A stretch of DNA of 64,000 bases from Echria macrotheca (taxonomy: Eukaryota > Ascomycota > Sordariomycetes > Sordariales > Schizotheciaceae). The notes under the pieces are model-generated. The model ran no database searches, was not told where the DNA came from, and saw only the letters and a program-made list of their open reading frames with translations. The DNA is taken from NCBI GenBank assembly GCA_030411725.1, contig MU839831.1, positions 1,674,001 through 1,738,000 of the forward strand. Direction: 5' to 3'. The stretch's first letter is position 1. Every line of letters starts with the position of its first letter. The position numbers were made by a program, and so were the translations under genes. This document shows positions 40,585 through 52,037 of the stretch, one piece after another.

Positions 40585-43500
40585 GTTTCTGGGCGGCGGT
40601 CTGGCCCAAAAAATAGTCAGCCGCTGTGGGAGGCATGGGGCACCGAAACGACGGCTGCGCAGTGCATGGAAAGGTACTAACCTGCTCAGAGGTGCATGGG
40701 ATCCGGCACCGTATATCTAGCTCGAATTACCAGAAAATTGTTGAGACGCCACTGAAAGCGGTGTTGAAATTAGAGTTAGAGTGGCCGGCCACAATGTAAG
40801 ACTAAATTTGGTCGACGGGACGAGCAGTAGCGAGTGTATTTTTGCGCGTGTTTATGTCCGTGATTGTTGATCTAACGACTGCGCAGAGCGACGGGCGAAG
40901 AACGCGATTGGTTGTGTGGGGGCTGCGCAGACAAAACGTTGGCTTGGGGATGCTGAGGGCGACAACTGCAGCCAATGCCAAACAACAGCCGGTTCCTGCG
41001 GTGCGCAACACTTAAAACGCGGCAATCGTCGTAAAAAGGACGAGTGCGACCGATTGTGCAACAACTTCTGATCTTTCCGCCTTTCCTTCTGTTGTCAAGC
41101 GATTGATGGGGTAGCGAACTGGATTCGACGCTTCGGCTCGTCGACGGGCTTGTCGTTCCTCGGCGACGTCTCGACACGCAGCGGCTGGAATCTGGCGTCT
41201 CGGGGCTCCGATTCCTCACGTGTGGCAGTGCAGGCCCAAAAGTCCGCGACTGCAACGCCAGAGAGGCTCCTGCACAATCGACAACAAAACGAGAGATGGC
41301 AAGAGGGGGGAAAGAGAGCGTGAAGGGAGGAAAAAAGAGGAGAGGGTCGGGGCGAGGTTGAGGATGAGGGGGGAAGGAACCAGGAAAATGAAGAAAAAAG
41401 GAGGCATTCATGGATGGGCTTGTTTCGTCCGTCGCGGAAGGAGACAGGGCCCAGTACCGGTCGCTTGCTGGCTGGGCTTGGCTGGGGTGGTTGGAAGCAT
41501 TGGCCAGGGGCTGTCGAAAAGGGAGGGTGGACGACCAGGGCAGGCACGGTATCGCGTCGAAGCTGCGTACTGTGCTTCCACGGTGGAAGCAGATCCAATC
41601 GGTGCTTGCTGTTTGAGAGAACACGAGATCACCACTTCACTACCGTCGCCAAGCTCGCCCAGTCGTCAAGCATCTCCTTTCTCGATTTTATTCCAATTTT
41701 TTCGCCTCCGTTTGACATCTCCTCCATGGCGAAGACAGCTGTCACCGCCGCATCATTCTGTCTTGGGAGATCCGCCTCTTCGATTCTGGAGCTTTTTTTC
41801 CTGAACTGGCCCAGGTAAATGACCTTGGCACCTGCGTTCGTCCGGCGATCCGCATGAGAGGTTACCAATCGACAGTGCGCCTTGTCCACGGTACAAGCGG
41901 GTACTTGGTAGCGGCTTGCGCCACGATCTCGATTGACTTTGAGGAGCCCGGCCAATGGTAACACGTCTGCGACGCTGTGCTGGAGTCAACAGGGGTCAAG
42001 TCGGCTGAAAACCTGTCGAATCCAGGCTTGGACCAGGAAATTGCAAGTGCACCAGCGTGGGCCGCTCCGCCACGCTGCCGTACCGGAACTCCCTGATTGC
42101 CGGGATCTTCGATGCCCTCGAGGTACCTCGAAGGTACATGGTTCGGCGCGGGAGGCTCCAAAGCTTGGTTCGGCCCAGCAGACATGACGTTGAAGGACAG
42201 AAATCAGGGAAACGCAGAGAGGAACAAGGCCAGAACAATTCACCAGCCACTTGGTCGCATTCCGGCAAAGCAATGGCGATATCGCGGAACCAAGCTCGCG
42301 GCGATTGCGTTTTGGCAGCTGATTGACAAGCTGACAGCTTTCAAGAGATGGAGACGAAGCATGCACTGGTTCCAGCCTCCGAGGCTCAAGAATTTTCCTT
42401 CAACACACACAGCATGCTGGCGCTCCACGCTGCTGCAGGATCCGGACACAAGCGGGTCGCAGGCCGCGACAGCCCACCGTCGACCAACGGAGTGGCGAGA
42501 ATTCCCACCAACACGAGCTGCAACCAGTGACTACTGTTTCCACCCGAAGCTGTCTCAGACGCACAGCGATAGCCCAGGCAATGGGTTCAGCGCTCACGTT
42601 TTGTTCTTTGGTGCGTTGTCGGCCGGTGGGTTGCCAAGTGGGTTGATGTTGCGGGCCTCCCAGGGAAAGAAAGACTCAAGTGTCGAGCAGCGACTTGGTT
42701 CTCTTTGAAACCGAATGTTCCGAACACAGTGCCAAAGGAATGACACCCCTGGCCACGCCTCTTGGGGACCTGGTTACAGCAGATTGTCCAACCAGCAATC
42801 TATTTCCAGCGCATGAGAGGTGCTAAAGTTCGCCGTGACACCGGCAAATGCCCACCCCGTCTGCAAGGAACGATAGCAAGATAGAAAAGGGGGGATGGTT
42901 CGCTGACGGGTCCACCATCCATCCCACCAGCAATATCGATGACGATGCTGGCAATTTGTCGTGCCCTGCTGCAGTGTGGGCGGCATCCGCTTCCTCCCAC
43001 GCCTGGGCGAAAGAGCCCAAACCTGACCGCTCTCGGGCTTGGGATAAGAGGCCGCGTAACCAGGCCAGCAAGCCCCCGCGCTGAGCTGTCGCCGCCCATA
43101 AGGACGGCCTGAACCGGCAACATGGTGCGGTGCGGGCTTGTGATGCGTCCACTCAGAGGGCCAGCCTGGATCAGCTCAGCGCAGCCCACGCAATCCACTG
43201 CCCCGACTCGGCCGCCGGAAAGCCGGTACCTGCATTGGGATGTGCCGCGGCCGGTCCACGATCCGACAGCGTCGGGGCTGTTCCGGAGGGCCACCCGATG
43301 GATGGCATCCCATCAGCATGCCTCCGGCTGGCAATGGCTGCAACTCCAGAATACTTTTGGTAGCCACCCCAAGAATAATAGCCTGAAGTCGTTGTTTGCC
43401 CTTGGGCGCTTGTTTCCTAACCCAATCCTTTAACCTTTCGGTATGCTCGTGTCGAGGCAGCCTAAATTTAGGAGAGTATGCACCTCGTAATTTTTCGAAT

Positions 43501-44411
43501 TTTCCAAACCGCCATGGATGTCACACGTCGGGCTGAGACATAGTAACGCCAGCTTTTACTCGTTCCATACGTTGGACAGAAAGACTTTTCTCCTCAAAAT
43601 CCCGGCAGAAGCGAGCTTCGGTTTGCTGCTAACGGACGCCTTTGCAAATAGATAGATAACTCCTAACTCCTATCAGAAGGCCCCTGGAAAATTCATGAAT
43701 TGTAATCCGTGGTGAGGCGTCGATCGACTGTTATCTTCTGCAAGCCTCGCAGTAGCGCTGGGCACGGTGTCCGATAGTTAGGCGGCTGCGCCCGCAGAAA
43801 GCGTCCCGAAACTTGCATCGGTCGGCATCCAACAAGAACAAGCTCCCAGCAGACCGCCTGCTCTCGAAAGATGCACGACAGGACTTCTCCCGACTGATGA
43901 CAGCTGCCTGTCAGAACCGGGATGCGATAAACTTTTCGGAACAGGCCCAAAAAATGAGGGATCCGGTCGATGCTGGAACAGCCCACTTCCAACATGCACG
44001 CTGCGTGTCCCAGATGTGGTACGGCGCGCTCTGTCAAACAGAACAAACGTTGTTGTGTCGCTGCAAATGCCACGGGGTTGTCAGACAAGATGAGACGATT
44101 ACAGATGCCGTTGATGAGTTTGGTCAACTTGTTGCCCCTATTCGTTTGTTCTCCCTCTTCGATGGTGCCAAGAGGACCAGTCCAGCTGCCTGCAGCTGTC
44201 ACTCGTGAAGCGCGACGGAACGCGGGGCGCATGGAGCGGAGATTGCCGGTCACCCATGACAACGGCTCCCAGATTTACTTTTCCCACGCCCAAATCGTCC
44301 CACCCCTCACCTGCACAGAACGTTGAACACGAATTGGATGTCGTAACGAGGCGAAAGGCTCGCAAGCGGACTATTTTATAGCAATCGAGCGGCACTTTGC
44401 ATCGGTCCACC
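40585..44411. promoter_or_regulatory. Long gene-free region between FKS1 and the SprT gene
   Basis: These 3.8 kb lie between divergent genes, and I find no protein gene in them. The longest frames (203 codons at 42097-42708, 250 at 40872-41624 minus) have Ser/Arg/Pro/Trp-rich translations without domains or splice partners. The right of FKS1 (40680-41100) probably holds a spliced 5' leader; a GGTACTAAC sequence at 40672-40680 resembles donor/branch motifs. Purine-rich runs (GGGAGGAAAAAAGAGGAGAG) occur around 41305-41405. No repeats, tRNA or transposon ends were recognised. Confidence 0.45.
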
Positions 44412-46316
44412 ATGGCAAGATCTTCGAGGCCAATAGTCCTCGACTCTAGCGACGAAGAAGACCTATCTTTTCCCGACTTGGCGACTGTGCTCCAGCGGAA
44501 AGAAGCACCCGCACGGAATGCGACGAGCAGGACCTCAGCAACACCAGCACCGCCCAAGATCGAAAAGTCCGCGAAACCGCCGGCGTCCGTAAGGCGAAGA
44601 AAGCTCGGTCCGATCTCCGACAATACGCTGCTCAGAGGATGGGCACCCGATGCGACACGGGTTGGGGGAGACGTTCAGTTTTGTGCCGAGGAAAAGGAAA
44701 GGAAACCCCGACAGCCCAGGGTGCAATTACGGTCGAGGACGAGCAAACCCACGAAGACGACACCAACGCCCGCACAGCAAGACGACCAGGACGAGTATGT
44801 CTCAGCTCAAGAGGAGGTCACCATCACGGAGGATGTGTCGATGGTCGGCGATGTGTCCGACAGTTCGGAGGGGTCCGAGTTCGAGAACAGTCTGGATGAT
44901 TTCATTGTCGACGACGACGATTCGGTGGTCGAATATTTTCCTTCACGACCTCCCCCGAAGCCAAGGTTACGACATCCACCCAGGACCGAGGCTCTGTCTG
45001 GGGGAAACACCACGGGAAAGGGGAGGTCTCAACCGAAGGTACCAGTAGGCCCGAACCAGACAAACGGAACGGCATCAAAGGGCTCAAACAATCTGGCCGA
45101 AAAGGATTTAACAGACACTTTCTCCCGTTTGAAGATGTAAGTCTCTGTCCTCGCTTGCATCCTGAAGTCAGTCACTGAACCATCTGCCAGAATCGATATC
45201 GATTCCTTGGACGAAAGTGAGCCAACGAAGCTACTCCGGCCGAAGCTGACGCCCCCTGGGACGCCTCCAAAGTCAAAACCAGGCCTCGTCTCACCAAAGA
45301 AGCTCCCGCGTATCCCCGCGACGCCACATCGTCCCAATTCCGACATGTTTTGGAGCCAAGAGTTTGTGGACGACTGGAACGATGAGCACTCTCCGCGCAA
45401 ACAGCTCTTCCCCGACCCATCCAAGGCCAGTCCGGCCAAGAAACAACCAGCCACCGAGAAGAAGCAGAAGCTCCCCTCCGCCCGGGAAGCCAAAAAAGCG
45501 TTTGAGCAGTCCAAACACGACCTGGCCGCCGCGTTTCTCCAAGAACTGGACAAGTCCATCACCGACGGCAAACTCTCTGAGCTCGCCGCGTCCACGGGGG
45601 GTATCAAGCTGATCTGGACGAACAAGCTCAACACGACAGCCGGACGAGCGAACTGGAAACGCGAAACGCTGCGCACGCCCCACACGTCATCGGAAACGTC
45701 GACGGTCCGATATAAACACCACGCATCGATCGAGCTGGCCGAGAAGGTAATCGACGACGAGCACCGCCTGCTAAACGTCGTCGCGCACGAGTTCTGCCAC
45801 CTGGCCAACTTCATGGTATCCGGCATCACGACGAACCCGCACGGGCGCGAGTTCAAGGCGTGGGCGGCCAAGTGCTCGCGCGCCTTCGGCGACCGCGGCA
45901 TCGAGGTCACCACCAAGCACTCGTACGACATTGATTTTAAATATGTGTGGCAGTGCGCCGACTGCGCGATGGAGTACAAGCGGCACTCGAAGAGCATCCA
46001 TCCGGACCGCCATCGGTGCGGTACCTGCAAGGGCGAGCTGAGGCAGACGAAGCCCGTGCCTAGGGGTCAGGGGGGGGCTGCCAGTAAAGATGGGGGCGAC
46101 GGAAAGAAGAAGGAGCCGAGCGAGTATCAGAAGTTTATGAAGGAGGAGATGAAGAGGGTGAGGGAGGAGAATCCGAAGAGTCCGCAGAAGGATATCATGA
46201 AGATGGTCGCTAGCCGGTGGTCGCAGCGCCAGGGCGGCCGGGCCACTCCGACGCCGAGCGACTCGGTTGAGGGTATACAGAACGGCGTGGGGGAGCTTAC
46301 TGTCGGGCGAGATTAG
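44412..46316 (+). CDS. SprT-like metalloprotease with zinc ribbon and HMG box (GCNA/ACRC-like)
   Basis: Two exons (44412-45136, 45191-46316; 54-nt intron, GTAAGT donor, CTGCCAG acceptor) give 616 residues. The first 240 residues are Ser/Asp/Glu-rich and disordered, with DSSDEEDLSFPDL near the start and an acidic stretch SSEGSEFENSLDDFIVDDDD. The SprT domain carries the zinc protease motif HEFCH (HExxH, about residues 441-445) with a downstream His, followed by a CxxC...CxxC zinc ribbon (WQCADCAMEYKRHS, HRCGTCKGEL). The C-terminus is HMG-box-like (PSEYQKFMKEEMKRVREENP, then KMVASRWS). This domain order (acidic IDR, SprT, Zn ribbon, HMG box) is that of GCNA/ACRC, which clears DNA-protein crosslinks. 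Family assignment is from architecture; nuclear genome-maintenance function is inferred. Confidence 0.92.
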
Positions 46317-46650
46317 AGCGACTTTGGTTAGGATGCATTTGCTCACTGCACAGATACCCCTGTAAAGCTAGCTGTTTGGTTTTTCTACATACATGGCTAT
46401 GGTAGATTCCAGCTGAGCTGGATGTAGGTTTAATACCTAGTGGATCATGATCATGCACGGCGTTATCCTTTCTCCTGAGCAGTCCTACCTCGATCTATTC
46501 CTCCCGACCGACCCAGTCATACCTAACACAAGAGGCACATGGTAGAACCGTCCCCCCTCAAACCAAACCTTTCGCAAATAACCCATCCCACCGGATATTC
46601 AAACAATCACGAAGAAGCAAAACCCCACCACCCTCCTCGCTTGGTACCAA

Positions 46651-46681
<31 letters not shown>

Positions 46682-46685
46682 CCAA
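46317..46685. other. Convergent 3' region with (GA)n microsatellite
   Basis: A 369-bp gap between convergent stops. It contains a perfect AG/GA dinucleotide run at about 46650-46677, a likely polymorphic marker. No gene is seen. Confidence 0.6.
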
Positions 46686-47410
46686 CTAAATCTCCTTGAA
46701 CAGATTCCAATCTTTGACCTCAAAAGTCCCCCATATCTTGGCCGCATACTCAACCGCATCGCCAATCAGCTCGCCCTGCTTCCCGAGCGCGAGGTCGACC
46801 TCGTCCTCGTCATACTCGCCCTGGATATGCGGCACGTTGATGGTGATGAGCACATCGGTCGATTCTTTTTCCAGCCGGACGAGCGTGAGGATGAGCGCGG
46901 TGAAGTCGGGCGTGGAGGAGGAGCGTTCGGATTTTGGGGTTGTTTGGGTTGCGATGAGCGTGTAGGCTGGGATTTCCTCACTTTTTTTTGTTTTTGTCAG
47001 ATAATGGGGTGGGGAGGGGGGAGGGGGAAGGGGAGAAAGAAACAAACTCGAGGTGGGTGAATTGGGTCTCGGTCGTGTTCCACACTTTGACCGTGTCGGC
47101 GTCGTCGCCGACTAGTTCTTCGAGATGTGTGGTCAGCGCGCGGCCGTCGGTCTCTAGACCGCCGCCGGCGGGGCCGACGCGCTCGGTTATGTCGAAGATT
47201 ATGCTGGTGAAGCCGTCTTTGTCGATGTAGACTTCTTGGTTGTCGGGGACTTGGCGCAGTTTGCTGGGGATGGGGAGGTTAGCGTGTGTTGAGTTGGAAG
47301 GGGAAGGTGAAGGAAGGGAGAGGGAGGTATTACCTGACGTCGGCGAACTTCTCTGGGAGGTCGCAGTACAGCGCGCCGCCGAAGAGGGGTGTGCTTCGGT
47401 AGCCTGACAT
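46686..47410 (-). CDS. mog1: Ran-interacting nuclear import factor MOG1
   Basis: Three exons (47334-47410, 47048-47263, 46686-46980; introns of 70 and 67 nt, the second with a GTTTGT donor) give 195 residues. The N-terminus STPLFGGALYCDLPEKFADV plus SKLRQVPDNQEVYID is the MOG1 signature, as is FDITERVG. The middle has LVGDDADTVKVWNT and the C-terminal half a PDFTALILTLVRLEKESTDV beta-strand region. MOG1 binds GTPase Ran and promotes nucleotide release, affecting nuclear protein import and, in yeast, histone and stress-responsive transcription. The gene is divergent from the HIT gene with an 839-bp spacer. Confidence 0.93.
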
Positions 47411-48249
47411 GGTTTTGCGCGGAGTGGGTTGTGGTGTTTGTAGTGGTGAGGGGGTCGTCTGGGGTTTTCTGGGTGTATCTGGATGTTTGGAGGAGCAGAC
47501 TTGGAGTTGGAGGGACGAGGAGAGAACTAGGGACCCGAGAAGGATGGTCAGGCTCTGGGCGATCTGGTGATATGGTTTGCGACGAGCAGCTTCTGAGCAA
47601 TGCGCCCGGCGATGATGTCGTTGGGCCAATGATGGCGGGGGCGGGGCAGCAGCCTGGCGGTTGCAGCGGGAGCCGCGCCAGTCACTTGCGGCGGCGCTGG
47701 TGTTACGGGGCGACTTTGTAGTGACTCTAGCACGGCGACAGGCGTAGTCCCAGAAAGCTAATGAGGCTAAGAACCGACAGTTTTATTACTAAATCATTCT
47801 ATGAGGTGCAGTTATTACAGAAAATAGCCGTCTATATGCCTGGTGCTGTGCTTGGGACAGCAATACAAGTCGAGAGGCTTGTCAGCCTCTACCAAGTAGC
47901 TTGAAAGTGAGCTCCGATGGAGACGTACCGCCGTCTACACCTCCAAGCTCGGGGCAAGACAGAAAAAGAGAATCTGCGCAGATATCCATAAAAATATCCT
48001 TGAATATACAAAAACAAGATCTTATCCGTAGATCCAGCTGTATAAGCAGAATCCCCAGTAACTTGAAGCCCAGTTCTCCTTCGGCGTCCCTCGGCGTTCT
48101 CTACCCCGCCCCAACTCCCGCGTCGTGCGGGCAGCGGAACGCGGTCCGAATCGCGATTACGCTCCCCTACAAAGAAGCTCCCGCCCGGAATCTACGTCAG
48201 ACCACGTTCCCCCTTTTTTTCCTCCGTTCCACCACAGAAATATTCCTCC
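47411..48249. promoter_or_regulatory. Divergent region between MOG1 and the HIT gene
   Basis: This 839-bp spacer carries both promoters. Open frames up to 139 codons on either strand have no domain. Nothing else is recognised. Confidence 0.45.
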
Positions 48250-48986
48250 ATGGCAAGCAAGATGGCATCGTGCATTTTCTGCAAGATCGTCAAGGGCACG
48301 TCCTGTCCCAATTGGATTGAGAGAGAGAGACAACTAACAAGAGAGAGAACAGGCGAGATCCCCTCCTTCAAGCTCTTTGAAAGCGACAAGACCTTCGCCT
48401 TCCTAGACATCCAGCCCCTGAGTCGCGGCCATGCTGTACGCCTTCCATCCATTACAGCCTAGTTCTAAACCTCCCAGGCTTCGCTAATACCCAAAATCTT
48501 TTTTGCGAATAGCTCGTCATCCCCAAAGTCCACGGCGAGAAGCTAACCGACATCCCCGACGACCACCTCGCCGAGCTCCTGGTAACGCCGCTTTCCCCCT
48601 CCCTCCCCCATAAATAACCAACGAATAACAAAAAAAACATTAGCCGGTAGCAAAGAAACTCGCCCTCGCGACGGGCGCACAAGAATTCAACATCCTCCAG
48701 AACAACGGCAAGGGCGCGCACCAGGAGGTTGGACATGTATGTACATCCCCCCTCCCTCCCGGTTCCCCTTTAAACTTGGATTAGCTAACATATTCGGTTT
48801 AATAGGTCCACGTGCACATGGTAAAAAAAAGCTCTCAGTCTATTTTGTAATCTTCTGCTCTTCTGACCGAAAAACTAGATCCCGAAGCCCAATCCCGAGG
48901 AGGGCCTGATCATCGGCTGGCCGCAACAAAAGACGGACATGGACAAGCTCAAGGCGCTGTTTGAGGAGATCAAGGCCAAGGTCTGA
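48250..48986 (+). CDS. HIT family nucleotide hydrolase (HINT/Hnt1 type)
   Basis: Six exons (48250-48295, 48353-48435, 48513-48581, 48644-48736, 48807-48821, 48879-48986) splice to a 137-residue protein that matches HINT-type adenosine 5'-monophosphoramidases over its full length. Recognisable blocks are CIFCKIVKGEIPSFKLFESD, FLDIQPLSRGHALVIPKVHG, FNILQNNGKGAHQEV and the catalytic histidine triad GHVHVHMIPKP, where the second His of HVH forms the covalent nucleotidyl intermediate. The fifth exon is only 15 nt and codes VHVHM. The first intron uses a GC donor (GCACGT) with an AACAG acceptor; no GT alternative keeps KGE in frame. Five introns in 414 coding bases is dense for an ascomycete. An in-frame ATG at 48262 is an alternative start. 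Confidence 0.93.
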
Positions 48987-49144
48987 TCGAGTGCGGGAGA
49001 GGACGCATTTGTATCTGCCCCTATACCCAATAGGTGGCCATCGTTTGTATTTCCAGGGAGCCATGTATAACGTAGTTTTATCAAAGAGCCAACCAGCCAC
49101 AACAAAGGTCTAGGAGAAGAGAGAGAGAGAGAATATCACAGTAT

Positions 49145-51188
49145 CTAATCCACATCGTCAGCCGACGTCTGGATCGCAACCGCCGCAACCCCATTAGTAA
49201 TCTCCGCCACCTTCTCGCTCTCCTGCTGCTGCTGTTGCTTCTTCTTCGTCTGCTCCGGATAGAAATCAAGCACACCCCCCGGCAGCAACACACCGGTCCT
49301 ATCATAAAACGACCTTGCGCGCACATACGGATCCAGATTCCAGTAATCCTCCCTGAGCCGCCCGGCCAGCTCAGCCCGCTTCGTCTTGAGAGTCTCACCC
49401 TCCTCGCCGTCGGGATGCGCAATCCACTGCGCCGTGGCGTCCTCGAACTCTTTGACCAGAACCTCGCGGGCGGCGAGTAGCTTGTCGCGCGTCTCGACGT
49501 CCTTCATCCGCTCGTTCTCGCCGGGGACCGGCTCGACAAAGGCGTATTCCCAGTCCTCTTCGCCGTCGAGCTCCTTGGGTAGCTGTTTCGGGGCGATGAA
49601 TTCTTCCATCTCCTTGACGTTGTTGGTGAAGTGCACCTTGTTGGCCACGACAGGGTCGAGCCAACCGCGGATGACTTTCCAGATGCCTGCGTTTCTTGTT
49701 TTAGCTAAGTGATTTCGAACAAAGTGAAATTGTGAGCTACCTTGGAATACCCATGGGGCTTTGTGGACTAGAACGGCTCCAAGCGACTCCGGGTAGTTTG
49801 CCTCGAAGCACTTGATCATGAATTTTACAGGCGCATAATCCTGGAGAATAGTTAGTTATGATCAGATGGAACCGTAGTCCCTGTATGGATTGCTTACCAT
49901 GTTGGCAAGTGAGAAGCCGGTCATGTCAAACACAATCGTCTGTTGGCTGGTCAGTCAGGACTCAACAAATGATCAAACAACTTACCGCAGTATCGACGGG
50001 CGGCTTCAACAGGTACCGACACGTCTCAATAAGGTAAACAGTATACCTCTCCAGGCTCTCCTCAACCTGCTCGCCCTGCCGGTGCAGCCGCACCCGCACA
50101 AAACAAATAGGCCGCCCAGCCTTGTCAGTGCCATGAACAAAGCTCTTGCCTATCCTCTCCTGCTGCAGGAAATCATGGCCCAGCCGCTGCCGGACAGGAT
50201 CACTCGAGTCCTTCTCCGCCTCGGCGGCTGCCTCGTCACCGTTGCGCATGATGTCATCGTCGACTTTCATCTCTTGCGCGCGCCAGTTCATGGTAGAGAC
50301 AAGCATGACAAGAGCCTTCTCAACGTCCCACTTGCGCGCCCGCAGGAACCGCAACAGCAAAGCGTCCGGGTGATCGTGCTTGACCATGCTCCAGATAGTG
50401 GCGCGGATAGACTCGGGCGACTGGCTCGCCAGCGTGTCGTAAAAGTGCTTGGTCTGCCCGTACTTGTCGTCCTCTCCGCCGTCCTTGGCGGGCGTCAGGA
50501 CCACCGTCGGCGCCGGCCCGCTCGCTGCTGCTGCCGGGGTGGAATCGGCATCCGAGTCTTTCCTGCTCCGGCGGAACATGGACAGGCGTCCCTTTTTCGT
50601 CTTATTCGGGGACTCAGGCTTGTTGTCAGGGGTACCCGAGGCCTGAGAAGGTGCGGGTGCGGCTTCGGCCCCATTCTCCGGACGGCTCACGCCGCAGACC
50701 TGGAACACGAGCTGCCATAGGCGCCTGAGCTTCTCTTCTTGGTCCGGAGTTAAGTTTCCGGGCCGTCCCGGGGCGATCTCAGCCGACATGTCGTTGGCTT
50801 GCTCGGTCGAGCTGTCGCGTGATGCGCGCTTGGAAGAAGCTTTGCGCCGGACGCCGGTGAGCGCAGTAAAGCCTAGACCGACTCCTATGCCAAAGATGAC
50901 GAGAAGTCCGACAACGTTGCCCGCGGAGGCGCCAAGGGCTCTGTTGCCGCGAGGATGTGGCCTAGGTCCGCCAGAGTCTTGACCCGGTCTGGCTGGTTGA
51001 TATCGCGCTGCCGCTCTCCAGTGACCCGCCGAAGACAAACAGAAACTTCGGATCGCGGGAGTCGAGCGACAGGTCCAGACGATGGGCTGCAAAACCTTTG
51101 GCTGGAGCGCGGGCTTGGCGACGGTCAAACTCTGACGAAAAACAGGCGCTGCGGGATGAAGGAAAACGAGAGACGGCGAGGGGCGCAT
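49145..51188 (-). CDS. CRAL-TRIO (SEC14-like) lipid-transfer protein, CSR1-like, with N-terminal membrane/mitochondrial segment
   Basis: Four exons (49986-51188, 49898-49939, 49741-49840, 49145-49686; introns of 46, 57 and 54 nt) give 628 residues. The N-terminus is Arg/Ser/Ala-rich without acids for 60 residues, as in mitochondrial presequences, followed by a hydrophobic segment at about 90-110 (NVVGLLVIFGIGVGLGFTAL). After a Ser/Pro/Lys linker comes the CRAL-TRIO N region (HDHPDALLLRFLRARKWDVE, KALVMLVSTMNWR). The lipid-binding domain follows: GRPICFVRVRLH, TIVFDMTGFSLANMDYAPVK, FEANYPESLGAVLVHKAPWV. The second exon is only 42 nt. The family binds and exchanges phospholipids; yeast CSR1/SFH2 and PDR16/17 are the nearest known analogues. 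Localisation from the presequence is inference. The C-terminus is Gln-rich. Confidence 0.9.
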
Positions 51189-52037
51189 AGGGAATTATCT
51201 CGACAAGAACGGCTCGCGCGCATCCCACATTCCCACAGGGTCCGCAGGTCGGTGTCCGGCCAGTGCGAGGTACAGGCGCTCTTCAGTCTTGGAACTACAG
51301 CCCCATTGACCAGCCAATGGCAAGACAGGCCGTCCCGGGCTATCCGTGTCAGCTCGACGGAGCAGTATTGGACAGCTTTCCAGGAGGCAGCGGAGTGTTC
51401 AAGGACCCCGATGGATTGTGCCTAGGGATCAGGCGATGGACTGACGGCGAGTTTGTTGGGCTGGTATGCTGGATTGGCGGTCTCGACAATGGCTGTCTGG
51501 GTACCCAACAGAAGCTGTATTTAGAACTAAAGATGTGGGTTCTGGAGATCAAGTCTTGGAAATGCTCGCCGGGAGGTGATGACGCTGCTACGCCGCCTAA
51601 CCAAGTTGGCGAACAGGGGCTCTCAAGGCACCGCAAAAGTCGAGTCTTACTGCAGTATTCCCGTACCTCTAAACAAAATGGAGCTCAGTCTGGATTCCTA
51701 GACAACTCAAAAATCTCCATTATCCCGTTACCATGATGTCGGGCTCTGCATCGAAAACTGACGAAAAAGTTGAACAAATTGGCAGAGGGGTCATGGTCCC
51801 CGCCGTGTGCTTGGCGCATTGTCGGGGGATGACTCGCTGAATTGGTGCCCCTCATTGTCCCGCTCTGGCGCTGAATGGCGCACGTGCCACTTATTTATCG
51901 TCGCGGGGCAGCTCGCGTTTGCGACAGGCTTGACATTGCCAAATCGCGAGTAAACAACACGATCCCCCTTCAATAAATTCCACCGAAAAACGAACGACGG
52001 AGCCGCACTTACCCCACGCAAAACAACATTACTAAGA
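51189..52037. promoter_or_regulatory. Divergent region between the CRAL-TRIO gene and DAM1
   Basis: An 849-bp spacer with both promoters. Open frames here lack domains. No repeats are seen. Confidence 0.45.

Noticed and set aside
42097..42708. 203-codon frame in the FKS1 upstream region
   Set aside because: Composition typical of non-coding GC-rich DNA, no domain, no conserved splice pattern.
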